NCBI GenBank assembly: GCA_029552245.1
Contig: JAKPDW010000001.1
Location: 1 to 64,000 of the forward strand
Origin: Deltaproteobacteria bacterium
GTDB taxonomy: Bacteria; Desulfobacterota; Desulfomonilia; UBA1062
Reading direction: 5' to 3'
Length of the DNA stretch: 64,000 nucleotides
Below the pieces are notes generated by a model. It ran no database searches. It saw only the letters and a program-made list of their open reading frames with translations, and had not been told where the DNA came from. This document shows, one piece after another, positions 1 through 8,562 of the stretch. The first letter of the stretch is position 1. Each line of letters begins with the position of its first letter. The position numbers were made by a program, and so were the translations under genes.

Positions 1-406
1 CCCCCCCCCATGTGCGGCCGGTCTCGACGGAAGGCCTGTCGTGCATGATGCCGCGTGGGCCTTCGGCGCGAGCGATGGCGAAAGGCGATCAGCCGCTTCA
101 TGGCGCACCCCCTAGATGGGCCTTCGGCGCGAGCGATGGCGGAAGGTTCCCGGCAGGAGCGGCCATGGGTTCTTTGGGCGTGTGTTGAGGAAAGGCGGCG
201 ACCTCCCGGTTTCGGCCCGGCCTGTCGGGGATGGAAAAGATCGCTCGTACAGGGGCGACGATCCCTGCCCTTCCCATCGCCTCCCTTTCCCTGCCGGGCA
301 GGGTGGTGCCCAATGTCCCTCTGCATTCGTGCAGGGGCGGGCGTTCACCAAAGAGCCCCATCGTTGGAACTTGCATCTCGCGCCCTAAAAGGATACACAG
401 CGTCGT
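1..406. other. 5' edge region without a recognisable gene
   Basis: No protein with family features was seen here. The window opens with a run of C. A 25-bp direct repeat (TGGGCCTTCGGCGCGAGCGA plus TGGCG) occurs at 56-80 and again at 117-141. The rest is GC-rich sequence in which open frames on both strands have no recognisable content. The surE promoter should lie here but no convincing -35/-10 pair was found. Confidence 0.5.
56..141. repeat. 25-bp direct repeat, two copies 61 bp apart
   Basis: Positions 56-80 and 117-141 are identical over 25 bases. The two units differ in what follows. This looks like a small local duplication. No function can be assigned. Confidence 0.6.
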
Positions 407-1183
407 ATGCGGTTTCTCCTGACGAACGACGACGGCATTTACGCGCAGGGACTCGCTGCGATCAAGCAGGAGCTCGAGAAGGTGGGCGAGGTCACGGTCA
501 TAGCCCCCCTGACCGAGCAGTCCGCGGTGGGGCACGCCATCACCATCTCCGACCCCTTGAAGGTCATCCCGGTGAACAGGGGGGGAGGGTTCTACGGCTA
601 CGGCATCACGGGTTCGCCCGCGGACTGCGTGAAGATAGGGGTGTCCTGCCTCATGAGCGATCCGCCCGACGTGGTGGTCTCGGGCATCAACAGGGGGGAA
701 AACGTGGGGATCAACGTGCTGTACTCGGGTACCGTCTCTGCGGCCACCGAGGCGCTCATCCTGGGCTTCACGGGCATCGCCCTGTCCGTGGACAGCTACC
801 TGAACCCCGATTACAGCGCCGCATCCGTCTTCGGCGCGAGGCTCGCCGTGATGCTCGCACGCATGGGCAGGCCGCTCGGTTGCGCGCTGAACGTGAACTG
901 CCCGTCCTGCCCGCCCGAGAGGATCAAGGGCGTCCGCGTCACCCGCCAGGGGGAGTCCAGGATCGTGGACGAGTTCTCCAGGCGCGAGAGCCCCCGCGGC
1001 ACGGTGTACTACTGGCAGGCGGGCCTGACGAAGGTGATGGACGAGGACGAGGACACGGACGCCGTGTGCCTCAAGAAGGGCATGATCTCGGTGACCCCCA
1101 TCACCTACAAGCTCGGGATCGAGATGCCGTCCGAGGCCGGGATCGACCAGGCCCGGCTGGAGGGCCTGCTCCATGGATATTGA
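407..1183 (+). CDS. surE: 5'/3'-nucleotidase SurE
   Basis: SurE is a divalent-metal nucleoside 5'-monophosphate phosphatase linked to stationary-phase survival. The 258-residue product has the usual family length. The N-terminus carries LTNDDG (the metal-binding aspartates), followed by TEQSAVGHAIT with the conserved serine, then SGINRGENVG with the metal-binding asparagine and SGTVSAATEA in the core. It is the first gene of the operon; rnc begins inside its last codons (11-bp overlap). An AAAGGA stretch lies about 13 bases before the ATG, so the ribosome site is weak. Assignment is secure. Confidence 0.96.
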   Translation: MRFLLTNDDGIYAQGLAAIKQELEKVGEVTVIAPLTEQSAVGHAITISDPLKVIPVNRGGGFYGYGITGSPADCVKIGVSCLMSDPPDVVVSGINRGENVGINVLYSGTVSAATEALILGFTGIALSVDSYLNPDYSAASVFGARLAVMLARMGRPLGCALNVNCPSCPPERIKGVRVTRQGESRIVDEFSRRESPRGTVYYWQAGLTKVMDEDEDTDAVCLKKGMISVTPITYKLGIEMPSEAGIDQARLEGLLHGY

Positions 1184-1862
1184 TCTCCTGGAGGCCAGGA
1201 TAGGTCACTCGTTTTCCGACAAGGGCCTCGTCGTGGAGGCCCTCACGCACACCACCTACGTGAACGAGCACAAGGAAGAGGGCCTGAGGGACAACCAGCG
1301 GCTCGAGTTCCTGGGGGACACGGTGATCAACGCCGTCATCACCGTGAGCCTCTTCAGGCGGTTCCCCCATGACAAGGAAGGTCGGCTCACCAAGAAACGC
1401 GCCGAGCTCATCAACGAGGCGGCCCTGTCCCGCATCGCGGCTCACCTGGGTCTCGGGGAGCACCTCCTCCTGGGAAAGGGCGAGGAGATGGACGGCGGCA
1501 GGAAGAAGGCTTCCCTCCTCGCGGACGCCTACGAGGCGATCGTGGGGGCCGTGTTTCTCGATGTCGGGTTCGACGGCGCCTCGTCCGTGATCGAGCGCCA
1601 CTACTCGGAGGTCTTCGGACCGGCCTGGGAGGTCTCCATCACGGATTACAAGAGCCTGCTGCTCGAGTACTGCCAGTCGCGCTACCGGGAGCTCCCGAGG
1701 ATCGAGGTGGCCCATGAGAAGGGGCCTGAGCACGAAAAGGAGTTCGAGGTGGTGGTGAGGCTCGACGGAGAGGTGGTGGGCAGGGGAGTGGGCAGGAACA
1801 AGAAGCAGGCCTCACAGGAGGCCTGCAGGGAGGCCTTGAGATCGCTCGGCTGCCCCGTATAG
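1173..1862 (+). CDS. rnc: ribonuclease III
   Basis: This is the double-strand-specific endoribonuclease that matures rRNA and regulates mRNA. The 229-residue protein has the RNase III domain signature RLEFLGDTVINAV near residue 50 and a C-terminal dsRNA-binding domain (KSLLLEYCQSRY... to ...KKQASQEACREAL). It starts within the end of surE, so the two are translationally coupled. The gene after it is an Elp3-like radical SAM gene, and era follows further along; rnc near era is a common bacterial arrangement. Here the two are separated by two sensor kinase genes. Confidence 0.97.
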   Translation: MDIDLLEARIGHSFSDKGLVVEALTHTTYVNEHKEEGLRDNQRLEFLGDTVINAVITVSLFRRFPHDKEGRLTKKRAELINEAALSRIAAHLGLGEHLLLGKGEEMDGGRKKASLLADAYEAIVGAVFLDVGFDGASSVIERHYSEVFGPAWEVSITDYKSLLLEYCQSRYRELPRIEVAHEKGPEHEKEFEVVVRLDGEVVGRGVGRNKKQASQEACREALRSLGCPV

Positions 1863-1894
1863 AACCCCATTCACGGCCAAGGCTCGTCATCCCG

Positions 1895-2890
1895 GTGTTC
1901 GTCCCGAACATGGGGTGCAAGGCGCGCTGCGTGTTCTGCGACCAGCGGGTGTTCTCGAGGCCCGCCATGCCCGAGGACATCCCGGCGTTGGTCGAGAACT
2001 TCCTCGCGCGGTGTTCGTCCCCCTCCTCGCGCAGGAGGGTGCTCGCGTTCTACGGCGGCACGTTCACGGGCATCGAGGCGGACCTGCTCCGGCGCTACCT
2101 GGACGTGACCAGGGACCTCGTCGAGAAGGGCGTGGTGCACGCGGCCAAGGCGTCGACGAGGCCGGACATGGTCGACGAGGAAAAGCTCGGGCTCCTGGTG
2201 GACAGCGGCTTCGAGGAGCTCGAGATCGGCTGCCAGTCCCTGGACGACCCTGTGCTCGAGGCGAGCGGCAGGGGGCATACGGTCAAGGACGTCGTCGAGG
2301 CCTGCAGGCTCGTGAGGGGGTTCGGGCTGAGGCTGGGCATCCAGCTCATGCCCGGGCTTCCCTCGGAGGACCTCGCGTCTTTCGTGACCACGGTGAAGCG
2401 CTCCGCGGCCCTGAAGCCGCATGCGGCGAGGATCTACCCCACCGTGGTCATGGCCGGGACAAGGCTCGAGGGTCTCTACCGCACGGGTGCGTACACGCCC
2501 CTCACCTTGGGGCAGGCCGTCAGGATGACCCTCTACGCGGTGGCCGTGCTCGAGCGGCAAGGCTGCACCATCCTGCGCATGGGGCTGCCCGACCCCGGAG
2601 CGCAGAACGTGGTGGCCGGGCCCTACCACCCCTCCCTCGGGTTCCTCGTGCGATCGGAGGCGTACAGGGTCATGGCCGGCCTCGCCCTGTCGCGCCACGG
2701 CGGCGGCGCCCGGCTCGTCGTGAACCCGAGGAGCCTCTGCGAGCTCTTGGGGCCGGGCCGCGCCAATGCGCGCGAGCTCACGTTCGCATACGGTTGTGAC
2801 GATACGTTACCCGTGGGGACGCTGAGGGTGGAGGCCGGTACAGATCGTGCTTGTATACAACTGCAGGACATTCTAGAATATATTTTATGA
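1895..2890 (+). CDS. Elp3-like radical SAM protein
   Basis: The radical SAM cluster motif CKARCVFCDQ (CxxxCxxC) is at the N-terminus, followed by FYGGTFTG and the SAM-barrel motifs STRPDMV, ELEIGCQSLDD and LGIQLMPGLP. This resembles the Elp3/COG1243-like family commonly found beside rnc; it lacks an acetyltransferase domain, so tRNA modification is only a guess. The in-frame residues before the annotated GTG (RLVIP) match what usually precedes this motif, so translation may begin earlier, at a non-standard codon or overlapping rnc; no ATG/GTG/TTG was found there. Its stop overlaps the next start as ATGA. Confidence 0.85.
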   Translation: MFVPNMGCKARCVFCDQRVFSRPAMPEDIPALVENFLARCSSPSSRRRVLAFYGGTFTGIEADLLRRYLDVTRDLVEKGVVHAAKASTRPDMVDEEKLGLLVDSGFEELEIGCQSLDDPVLEASGRGHTVKDVVEACRLVRGFGLRLGIQLMPGLPSEDLASFVTTVKRSAALKPHAARIYPTVVMAGTRLEGLYRTGAYTPLTLGQAVRMTLYAVAVLERQGCTILRMGLPDPGAQNVVAGPYHPSLGFLVRSEAYRVMAGLALSRHGGGARLVVNPRSLCELLGPGRANARELTFAYGCDDTLPVGTLRVEAGTDRACIQLQDILEYIL

Positions 2891-5325
2891 AATCGACATC
2901 TTTCGATGTGCATGCGCTCCCGGTGCTTCCGGAGATCGCGGATGCGGTGATCAGGATGGCCTTGGACGAGGAGGTCACGGTAGCCAAGATCGCCGATCTC
3001 ATCGAGAAGGACCAGGCCCTTACCGTACGCATCCTGGAGCTCGCGAACTCGAGCTTTTACAGGAGGTCGCGGCAGATCCACACGGTCAAGGAGGCGGTCG
3101 TCCTCATCGGGGCCGAGGCCGTGAGGACCTTGGTGCTGGGGATCAGCGTCATGGAGATCTTCCCCGACAGGCAGGGGTCCAGGCTCGATCATCGCGCGTT
3201 CTGGCGACACTGCCTCGGCTCGGCCCTCTACGCCGAGGAGATCATGGGCGCAAAGAACCATGCCCTCGGCGCCAAGGCGTTCTGCGCGGGTCTTCTCCAC
3301 GACGTGGGCAAGCTCGTGCTGGAGTCGGTGAGACCCGATGAATACGGCCGTGTGCTCGAGCAGGCACGGGAAGGCCTGAGGCCCCTGGACGCCATCGAGA
3401 GGGAGATCCTCGGCCTTTCCCACGCCGACGCCGGGCGGGATGTGCTGGCCCACTGGAAGCTCCCCGGCATCTACGAGGAGACCGTGTGGTGCCACCACGA
3501 GCCCGTGCTGATCCTGGACGACGACCAGTACCGGGTCTCGGGCGCGGTGCACGTGGCGAACGCGCTTGCCCACATGAGCGGCATGGGTTCGTCGGGCAAC
3601 TTCTTCCCGCAGGCGGTCGCCGAGGCCCTCCTCAAGAGCCTGGCGCTCGGCGATGAACGCCTCGACCATCTCGTGAAGGCCGTCCCCGCGAAACTGGACC
3701 GGATCTGCGAGGACATCGGGCTGGGCAAGGATTCCCCGGGGATCTTCTCGCTCGTCAACAAGGCGGGGGCGAGGCTCGCGCAGACCGCGATACGGCTCCA
3801 GCAGGACAGGGAGGCGTCGAGCTCCGCCAGGAGCCGGTCGGAAATCCTCGTCTCTCTCCTCAAGGAACTCAACGACACCTCGAGGGTGACCGACGCGCTC
3901 ACGCGCGCCACGGAAGCCCTCTTCAGGGCGGGGATCGTGAAGGGGTTCATAGGCGGGCTCGCCATCGACGGGGGAAAGCTCGTCTACGAGCGCCGCTTGG
4001 AGACCGGCGATCAGTTCATAAAACTCACCGACGCGGAGGCCAAGGCACTCGTGAGCGAACGCGGATACGCCGCAGGCGTGAGCCTCCCGTCGGGGATCTT
4101 CGTGTACCTCGACCTCGTCGATGCCGCATGTTTCGACGATCATGACTTCGTCGTGTCCATCGTCGCTTCCATAGCGGCGGCGCTGAGGAGGATCCAGGCC
4201 GAGACCGCGCTCGGGAGGGAAAAGAACCGCCTGAGGGAAGCGCTTGTGGCCTCGTCCCGCGAGCGGCGGAAGGTCGAGGAGCTCATGGAGCTCAACCGCG
4301 AACTCGTCGAGGCCTCCGTGGTCGGGCTGTGCCTGGTGGACGCGAACCTGCGCGTGAGGGTCGAGAACCCCGAGTCCGCACGGCTCAGGAAGCTCATCGG
4401 CCTCGGCGGCGTATCGCTCGGCGAGGAAGGGTTCGAAGGCGCCGACGAGGGTGCCGGCGCCCTGAAGGACGCGGTTGCCCGAGGAGAGGCGTTCAGCGTG
4501 GTGGTCGAGAGCAGGGGGAGGTCCGTCAGGTGCTCGGCCCAGCCCGTGGCGAGATCCAGGATGACGCTCTTGATCCTCGAGGACATCACCAGTGAGCTCG
4601 ATGAACAGAGGCGGACCCTGGCGTACGCGAAGATGTCCGTGGTGGGTTCCCTCGCGGCCTCCATGGCCCACAACATGAAGAGCCCGATAGGCGCGATCCA
4701 CGGGTTTGCGAACATGATCAGGGAAGACCTCAGGCTGGGCAGGATCACGGTGAGGCGTGGGGATGCCGAGGACAAGGACCTGCCGGACATGCTCGCGAAC
4801 ATCGTGACCGCCTCCGAGAACCTCCTCAAGATCGTGAACCAGCTCTTGAACTTCACGCGCAAGTGGGAGAGCCCCGTCGTGGAGGTGCGCCTCGACGAGT
4901 TCGTGACGAACGCCTTCATGCTGCTCGAGGCGCAGGCGAACAATGCGGGCGTCACCCTCGTGAACGAGGCGGAGCCGGTGACGGCGCGCCTGAAGGCGGA
5001 CGCGCTCGAGCAGGTGCTCATAAACATCCTCATGAACGCCGTGACGGCGTCTCCCAGAGGCGCCGGCGTGACGGTCAAGGCGGCGCTCAAGGGCGACGGG
5101 GTGGAGGTGGCCGTGTCCGACCGGGGGATAGGCATGACCGAGGAGCAGGCCTCGAGGGTCTTCGACCCGCTCTACTCGTCGTGGCCCATGAAGACCGGCA
5201 TGGGTCTGGGCTTGAGCCTTGCCAGGCAGATCGTGGAGTCCTTGGGCGGCACGATCGAGGTGAGCTCGAAGCTTGCACAGGGGACCACATTCACAGTATG
5301 GATACCCCAGGGCGTGGCCGAATGA
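2887..5325 (+). CDS. HDOD domain sensor histidine kinase
   Basis: The 812-residue protein begins with an HDOD domain (roughly residues 8-210, LPVLPEIADAV, GLLHDVGKLVLE), has a GAF-like stretch (about 320-440), a PAS-like stretch (about 480-580), a HisKA domain with the phosphoacceptor His near residue 595 (SMAHNMKSPIG), and a C-terminal HATPase with N box (INILMNAV), DRGIGM and GMGLGLSLA. No membrane segment is evident, so it is probably cytoplasmic. I start it at the ATG that overlaps the radical SAM stop (ATGA); an upstream in-frame start would overlap that gene further. It is coupled by another ATGA to the next kinase, suggesting the two work together. Signal unknown. Confidence 0.9.
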   Translation: MKSTSFDVHALPVLPEIADAVIRMALDEEVTVAKIADLIEKDQALTVRILELANSSFYRRSRQIHTVKEAVVLIGAEAVRTLVLGISVMEIFPDRQGSRLDHRAFWRHCLGSALYAEEIMGAKNHALGAKAFCAGLLHDVGKLVLESVRPDEYGRVLEQAREGLRPLDAIEREILGLSHADAGRDVLAHWKLPGIYEETVWCHHEPVLILDDDQYRVSGAVHVANALAHMSGMGSSGNFFPQAVAEALLKSLALGDERLDHLVKAVPAKLDRICEDIGLGKDSPGIFSLVNKAGARLAQTAIRLQQDREASSSARSRSEILVSLLKELNDTSRVTDALTRATEALFRAGIVKGFIGGLAIDGGKLVYERRLETGDQFIKLTDAEAKALVSERGYAAGVSLPSGIFVYLDLVDAACFDDHDFVVSIVASIAAALRRIQAETALGREKNRLREALVASSRERRKVEELMELNRELVEASVVGLCLVDANLRVRVENPESARLRKLIGLGGVSLGEEGFEGADEGAGALKDAVARGEAFSVVVESRGRSVRCSAQPVARSRMTLLILEDITSELDEQRRTLAYAKMSVVGSLAASMAHNMKSPIGAIHGFANMIREDLRLGRITVRRGDAEDKDLPDMLANIVTASENLLKIVNQLLNFTRKWESPVVEVRLDEFVTNAFMLLEAQANNAGVTLVNEAEPVTARLKADALEQVLINILMNAVTASPRGAGVTVKAALKGDGVEVAVSDRGIGMTEEQASRVFDPLYSSWPMKTGMGLGLSLARQIVESLGGTIEVSSKLAQGTTFTVWIPQGVAE

Positions 5326-7676
5326 TGGAACAGCGCATCCTCATCGTGGAAGACGATCTCGTTTTCAGGAACTACCTCTACCAGGTCCTGAAGTACGACT
5401 ACGACGTCAAGGCCGTTCCCGGGCCGCTGGAGGCGCTCCAGGCGCTCGGGCAGGCCCGGTACGCGCTCATGATCACCGACCTGCGCATGCCCGACATGGA
5501 CGGGAGGGCCCTCGTCGAGAAGGTCCACGCCGAGATCGATCCCGACATCATGATCATCGTGATCACCGCCTTCGAGGACGACTGGCCCATGGACCAGGCC
5601 ATGGCATCCCACGTGTTCAGGTATCTCCGCAAGGGTGGGTTCCTGCCCAGCGAGCTCAAGCAGGACGTGGACAAGGCCCTGGAGATTCGCGCCTCCATGA
5701 AGGGGCTCCAGGCGTCGGGTCAGCCCTCCAGGCGGCCCGAGGCGCAGCCTGGGGGTGACATCACGGCGGAGGAATGCCAGAAGAGGCTCTCCAAGCTCAC
5801 CGAGGAGGTCAAGGACCTCATCGTCTGGCTGGACGCCGACTGCAGGTGCACCTACGCCAACGCCCAGGCGAGGCGTCTCCTCGGGCCCTTCGTGGAGGGC
5901 CCGCTAGAGGGTTCGCCGATACCGTGGGAGAAGTTCGTTCACCCTGAGGACATAGGCGTCCTGGAGCGCGTGCGGGCCCTGGCCGGAGGGGGAGAGTCCC
6001 GCCATGAGGGCGAGGTGCGGATCGTGACCGGGCCGGGCGAGGTGAGATGGCTGTCCTACACGGTATTCCTGGAACACGGCCAGGAGGGCCGTCTCTCGGC
6101 CGTGGACATCGTGGCCGAGGACGTGACGGACAGGAAGACCGCGGAAGAGGAGCTGAAGAACGCCAACAAGAAGCTCCAGGAGTTCAACGAGCGCCTCTCG
6201 GGAGGGGTGAGCAGGAAGATCCGCGAGCTCATGGAGTCGGAGGAGCGGTACAAGCACATCGTCGAAGACTCGGGGGACATCATCTTCTCGCTCGACGCGC
6301 AGGCGCGGATCATCTCCATGAACCGCAGGGGCCTCCAGACCCTCGGCCTCGAGCTCGAGCAGGTCAAGGGGATGCACTGCTCCTCGTTCATATCCGACGA
6401 GGCGTCCATGCAGCGGCTCGCCGAGATCACGAGGGCCATGGACGCGAACGACCGGCACGGCCCGTTCGACCTGGCCATCGAGACGAGGCAAGGGCGGAGG
6501 ATCTACAGGGCCGACCTCGTCAGGATAGGCGAGAGGAGCAGGCCGGAGGTCGTCTGCGTGGCCAGGGACATCAGCGACGAGATCGCCAAGGAGAAGCGGC
6601 TCACGCTCCTGGCCGCGATCGAGCACTTCAGCCCGGACGCCATCGTGGGGCTCGACACCCAGGGCAGGATCCTCTCCTGGAACACGGGCGCACAGACGAT
6701 GTTCGAGTGGACCGAGGGCGAGGTCGCGGGCAGGGAGATCTCCATGCTCGTCAAGGACGATGCCAGGCACAGGATACAGGCGGTGCTGCACGAGGTCAGG
6801 GAAAAGGGGGTGTTGCGGGACATCGAGGGGGTGTGGCAGACCAGGTCCGGCCGCCTGCTCGACGTCAAGGTGACGGTCAACGCCCTCAAGGACGAGGCAC
6901 AAGAGGTCTTCGGGTACTCGGCCATCGTGGTGGACCAGACCGAGAAGAAGAAGATGGAAACGGCGCTCATCCAGGCCGAGCGCCTCGCGGCCATGGGGAG
7001 GCTCGCCGCGAGCATCGCGCACGAGATCAACAACCCCCTCTACGGCATCAGGAGCTGCCTGAACCACGTGCTGGCAGCGGGCAGGGGGGAGGTTGACCAC
7101 CAGTTCGTGAGGCTCGCCCTCAAGGAGACGGACAGGATCGCGGAGCTCATCAGGAACATGAAGACGTTCTACCAGCCTCACGACGGGGGCGTGAGCGAGA
7201 CGGACATCACGGAGCTCCTCAGGGAGGTCTTCATCCTGAACAGGAAGTACCTCGAGGAAAACCTGGTCAAGCTCGTGTTCACGCCGTCGGGGCCGATGGT
7301 CGTCGAATGCATCCCCGAACAGATCAAGCAGGTCTTCATCAACATCGTGACCAACGCCGTGGAGGCGATGCCAGACGGCGGGGAGCTCAGGGTCGACTGT
7401 GCGAGCGTCGACGACGGCGGGGCCGTCGAGGTCGTGTTCAGGGACACGGGCGTCGGCATCTCGAGGGAGGACCTCCCCCAGATCTTCGACATGTTCTACT
7501 CCAAGAAGCCGTCGGTCAAGGGCGTGGGTCTCGGGCTCTCGGTGAGCTACGGGATCGTGAAGCGTCACGGCGGGACCATAGAGGTCGTAAGCGAGCAAGG
7601 GAAGGGGACGTCGGTCTCCGTCAGGCTGCCGGTGCACTCGGTTCTCGCCCGCCAGATGAAGCTCGAGCTCGCATGA
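5322..7676 (+). CDS. response-regulator receiver / PAS / histidine kinase
   Basis: The 784-residue protein has an N-terminal receiver domain (VEDD at about 9-12, phosphoacceptor Asp53 in ITDLRMPDMDG), three PAS segments with intervening coiled coil (about 165-540), HisKA with His567 (SIAHEINNPLYG) and HATPase (NIVTNAVEAMPDGGE, DTGVGIS, GVGLGLSVSYG). A receiver at the N-terminus suggests it takes phosphate from a partner kinase; the upstream HDOD kinase, coupled by an ATGA overlap, is the obvious candidate (inference). Two in-frame ATGs are adjacent; I use the one overlapping the upstream stop. era starts two bases after the stop. Confidence 0.9.
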   Translation: MMEQRILIVEDDLVFRNYLYQVLKYDYDVKAVPGPLEALQALGQARYALMITDLRMPDMDGRALVEKVHAEIDPDIMIIVITAFEDDWPMDQAMASHVFRYLRKGGFLPSELKQDVDKALEIRASMKGLQASGQPSRRPEAQPGGDITAEECQKRLSKLTEEVKDLIVWLDADCRCTYANAQARRLLGPFVEGPLEGSPIPWEKFVHPEDIGVLERVRALAGGGESRHEGEVRIVTGPGEVRWLSYTVFLEHGQEGRLSAVDIVAEDVTDRKTAEEELKNANKKLQEFNERLSGGVSRKIRELMESEERYKHIVEDSGDIIFSLDAQARIISMNRRGLQTLGLELEQVKGMHCSSFISDEASMQRLAEITRAMDANDRHGPFDLAIETRQGRRIYRADLVRIGERSRPEVVCVARDISDEIAKEKRLTLLAAIEHFSPDAIVGLDTQGRILSWNTGAQTMFEWTEGEVAGREISMLVKDDARHRIQAVLHEVREKGVLRDIEGVWQTRSGRLLDVKVTVNALKDEAQEVFGYSAIVVDQTEKKKMETALIQAERLAAMGRLAASIAHEINNPLYGIRSCLNHVLAAGRGEVDHQFVRLALKETDRIAELIRNMKTFYQPHDGGVSETDITELLREVFILNRKYLEENLVKLVFTPSGPMVVECIPEQIKQVFINIVTNAVEAMPDGGELRVDCASVDDGGAVEVVFRDTGVGISREDLPQIFDMFYSKKPSVKGVGLGLSVSYGIVKRHGGTIEVVSEQGKGTSVSVRLPVHSVLARQMKLELA

Positions 7677-7677
7677 G

Positions 7678-8562
7678 ATGTCGACGGGAACGAAGTCAGG
7701 GTACGTCTCCATCCTCGGCAGGCCGAACGTCGGCAAGTCCACGTTCCTCAACCGCGTGCTCGAGGAGAAGATCTCCATAACGACGAGCAAACCACAGACC
7801 ACCAGGAACCGCATCCTCGGCATCTACAACGACCCTGACTCGCAGATCGTATTCCTCGACACCCCGGGCATCCACGAACCACACAAGGCGCTGAACCGCT
7901 ACATGGTGGAGACCGCGCTTGCGACCGTCTCGGACGCGGACGTGGCGCTCGTCATGGCGGATCACCTCGACACGCCGGACAAGCTCTCGGTCGTCGTCGA
8001 ACCGGTGGCCAGGGCCGCAAAGCCCGCGGTCCTCGCCCTCAACAAGGTGGACCTCATGGACCAAAGCGGCGCCCGGGCGAGGCTCGAGCAGCTCGCAGCC
8101 GTCCACCCCTTCGTCCACGCGTGCGCGGTGTCGTCCACGACGGGCACGGGCATCGACGGCCTTCTTTCCGTCGTCAAGTCGCTGCTTCCCGAGGGGCCCA
8201 GGTACTTCCCCGAGGACATGATCACGGACTGCCCGGTCAGGTTTCTCTGCGCGGAGCTCATACGGGAGAAGGTGTTCACCGTGACCCGTGAGGAGATACC
8301 CTATGCCACGGCGGTCGAGATCGAGCGCTTCGACGAGGGCGCTGACCCGGTGGTCATATCGGCTACGATCCACGTGGAGCGGCCTTCGCAGAAGGCGATC
8401 GTGATAGGGGCGAAGGGCTCCATGCTCAAGGAGATAGGCACGCAGGCGCGCAAGGAGATAGAGCGCCTGCTCGGCCGGAGAGTCTTCCTGGAACTCTTCG
8501 TGAAGGTCACCAAGGACTGGACGAAGGATCCCAAGAGGATGAGGGACCTGGGGTACCGCTGA
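7678..8562 (+). CDS. era: GTPase Era
   Basis: Era is an essential GTPase that binds 16S rRNA and assists 30S assembly. The 294-residue protein has G1 GRPNVGKST, G3 DTPG, G4 NKVD and a C-terminal KH domain with GAKGSMLKEIG. It follows the second sensor kinase directly and its stop overlaps the start of der (TGATG), so the ribosome-biogenesis genes are translationally chained. Confidence 0.97.
   Translation: MSTGTKSGYVSILGRPNVGKSTFLNRVLEEKISITTSKPQTTRNRILGIYNDPDSQIVFLDTPGIHEPHKALNRYMVETALATVSDADVALVMADHLDTPDKLSVVVEPVARAAKPAVLALNKVDLMDQSGARARLEQLAAVHPFVHACAVSSTTGTGIDGLLSVVKSLLPEGPRYFPEDMITDCPVRFLCAELIREKVFTVTREEIPYATAVEIERFDEGADPVVISATIHVERPSQKAIVIGAKGSMLKEIGTQARKEIERLLGRRVFLELFVKVTKDWTKDPKRMRDLGYR

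Noticed and set aside
98-1174. Long open frame on the - strand opposite surE
   Set aside because: It runs antisense to a clear surE gene; translation is rich in His/Arg/Gly/Asp repeats typical of GC-rich shadow frames and has no family motif.
2623-4701. A 690-residue - strand open frame opposite the HDOD kinase
   Set aside because: Shadow of the kinase gene in a GC-rich genome; no motifs, no ribosome site.
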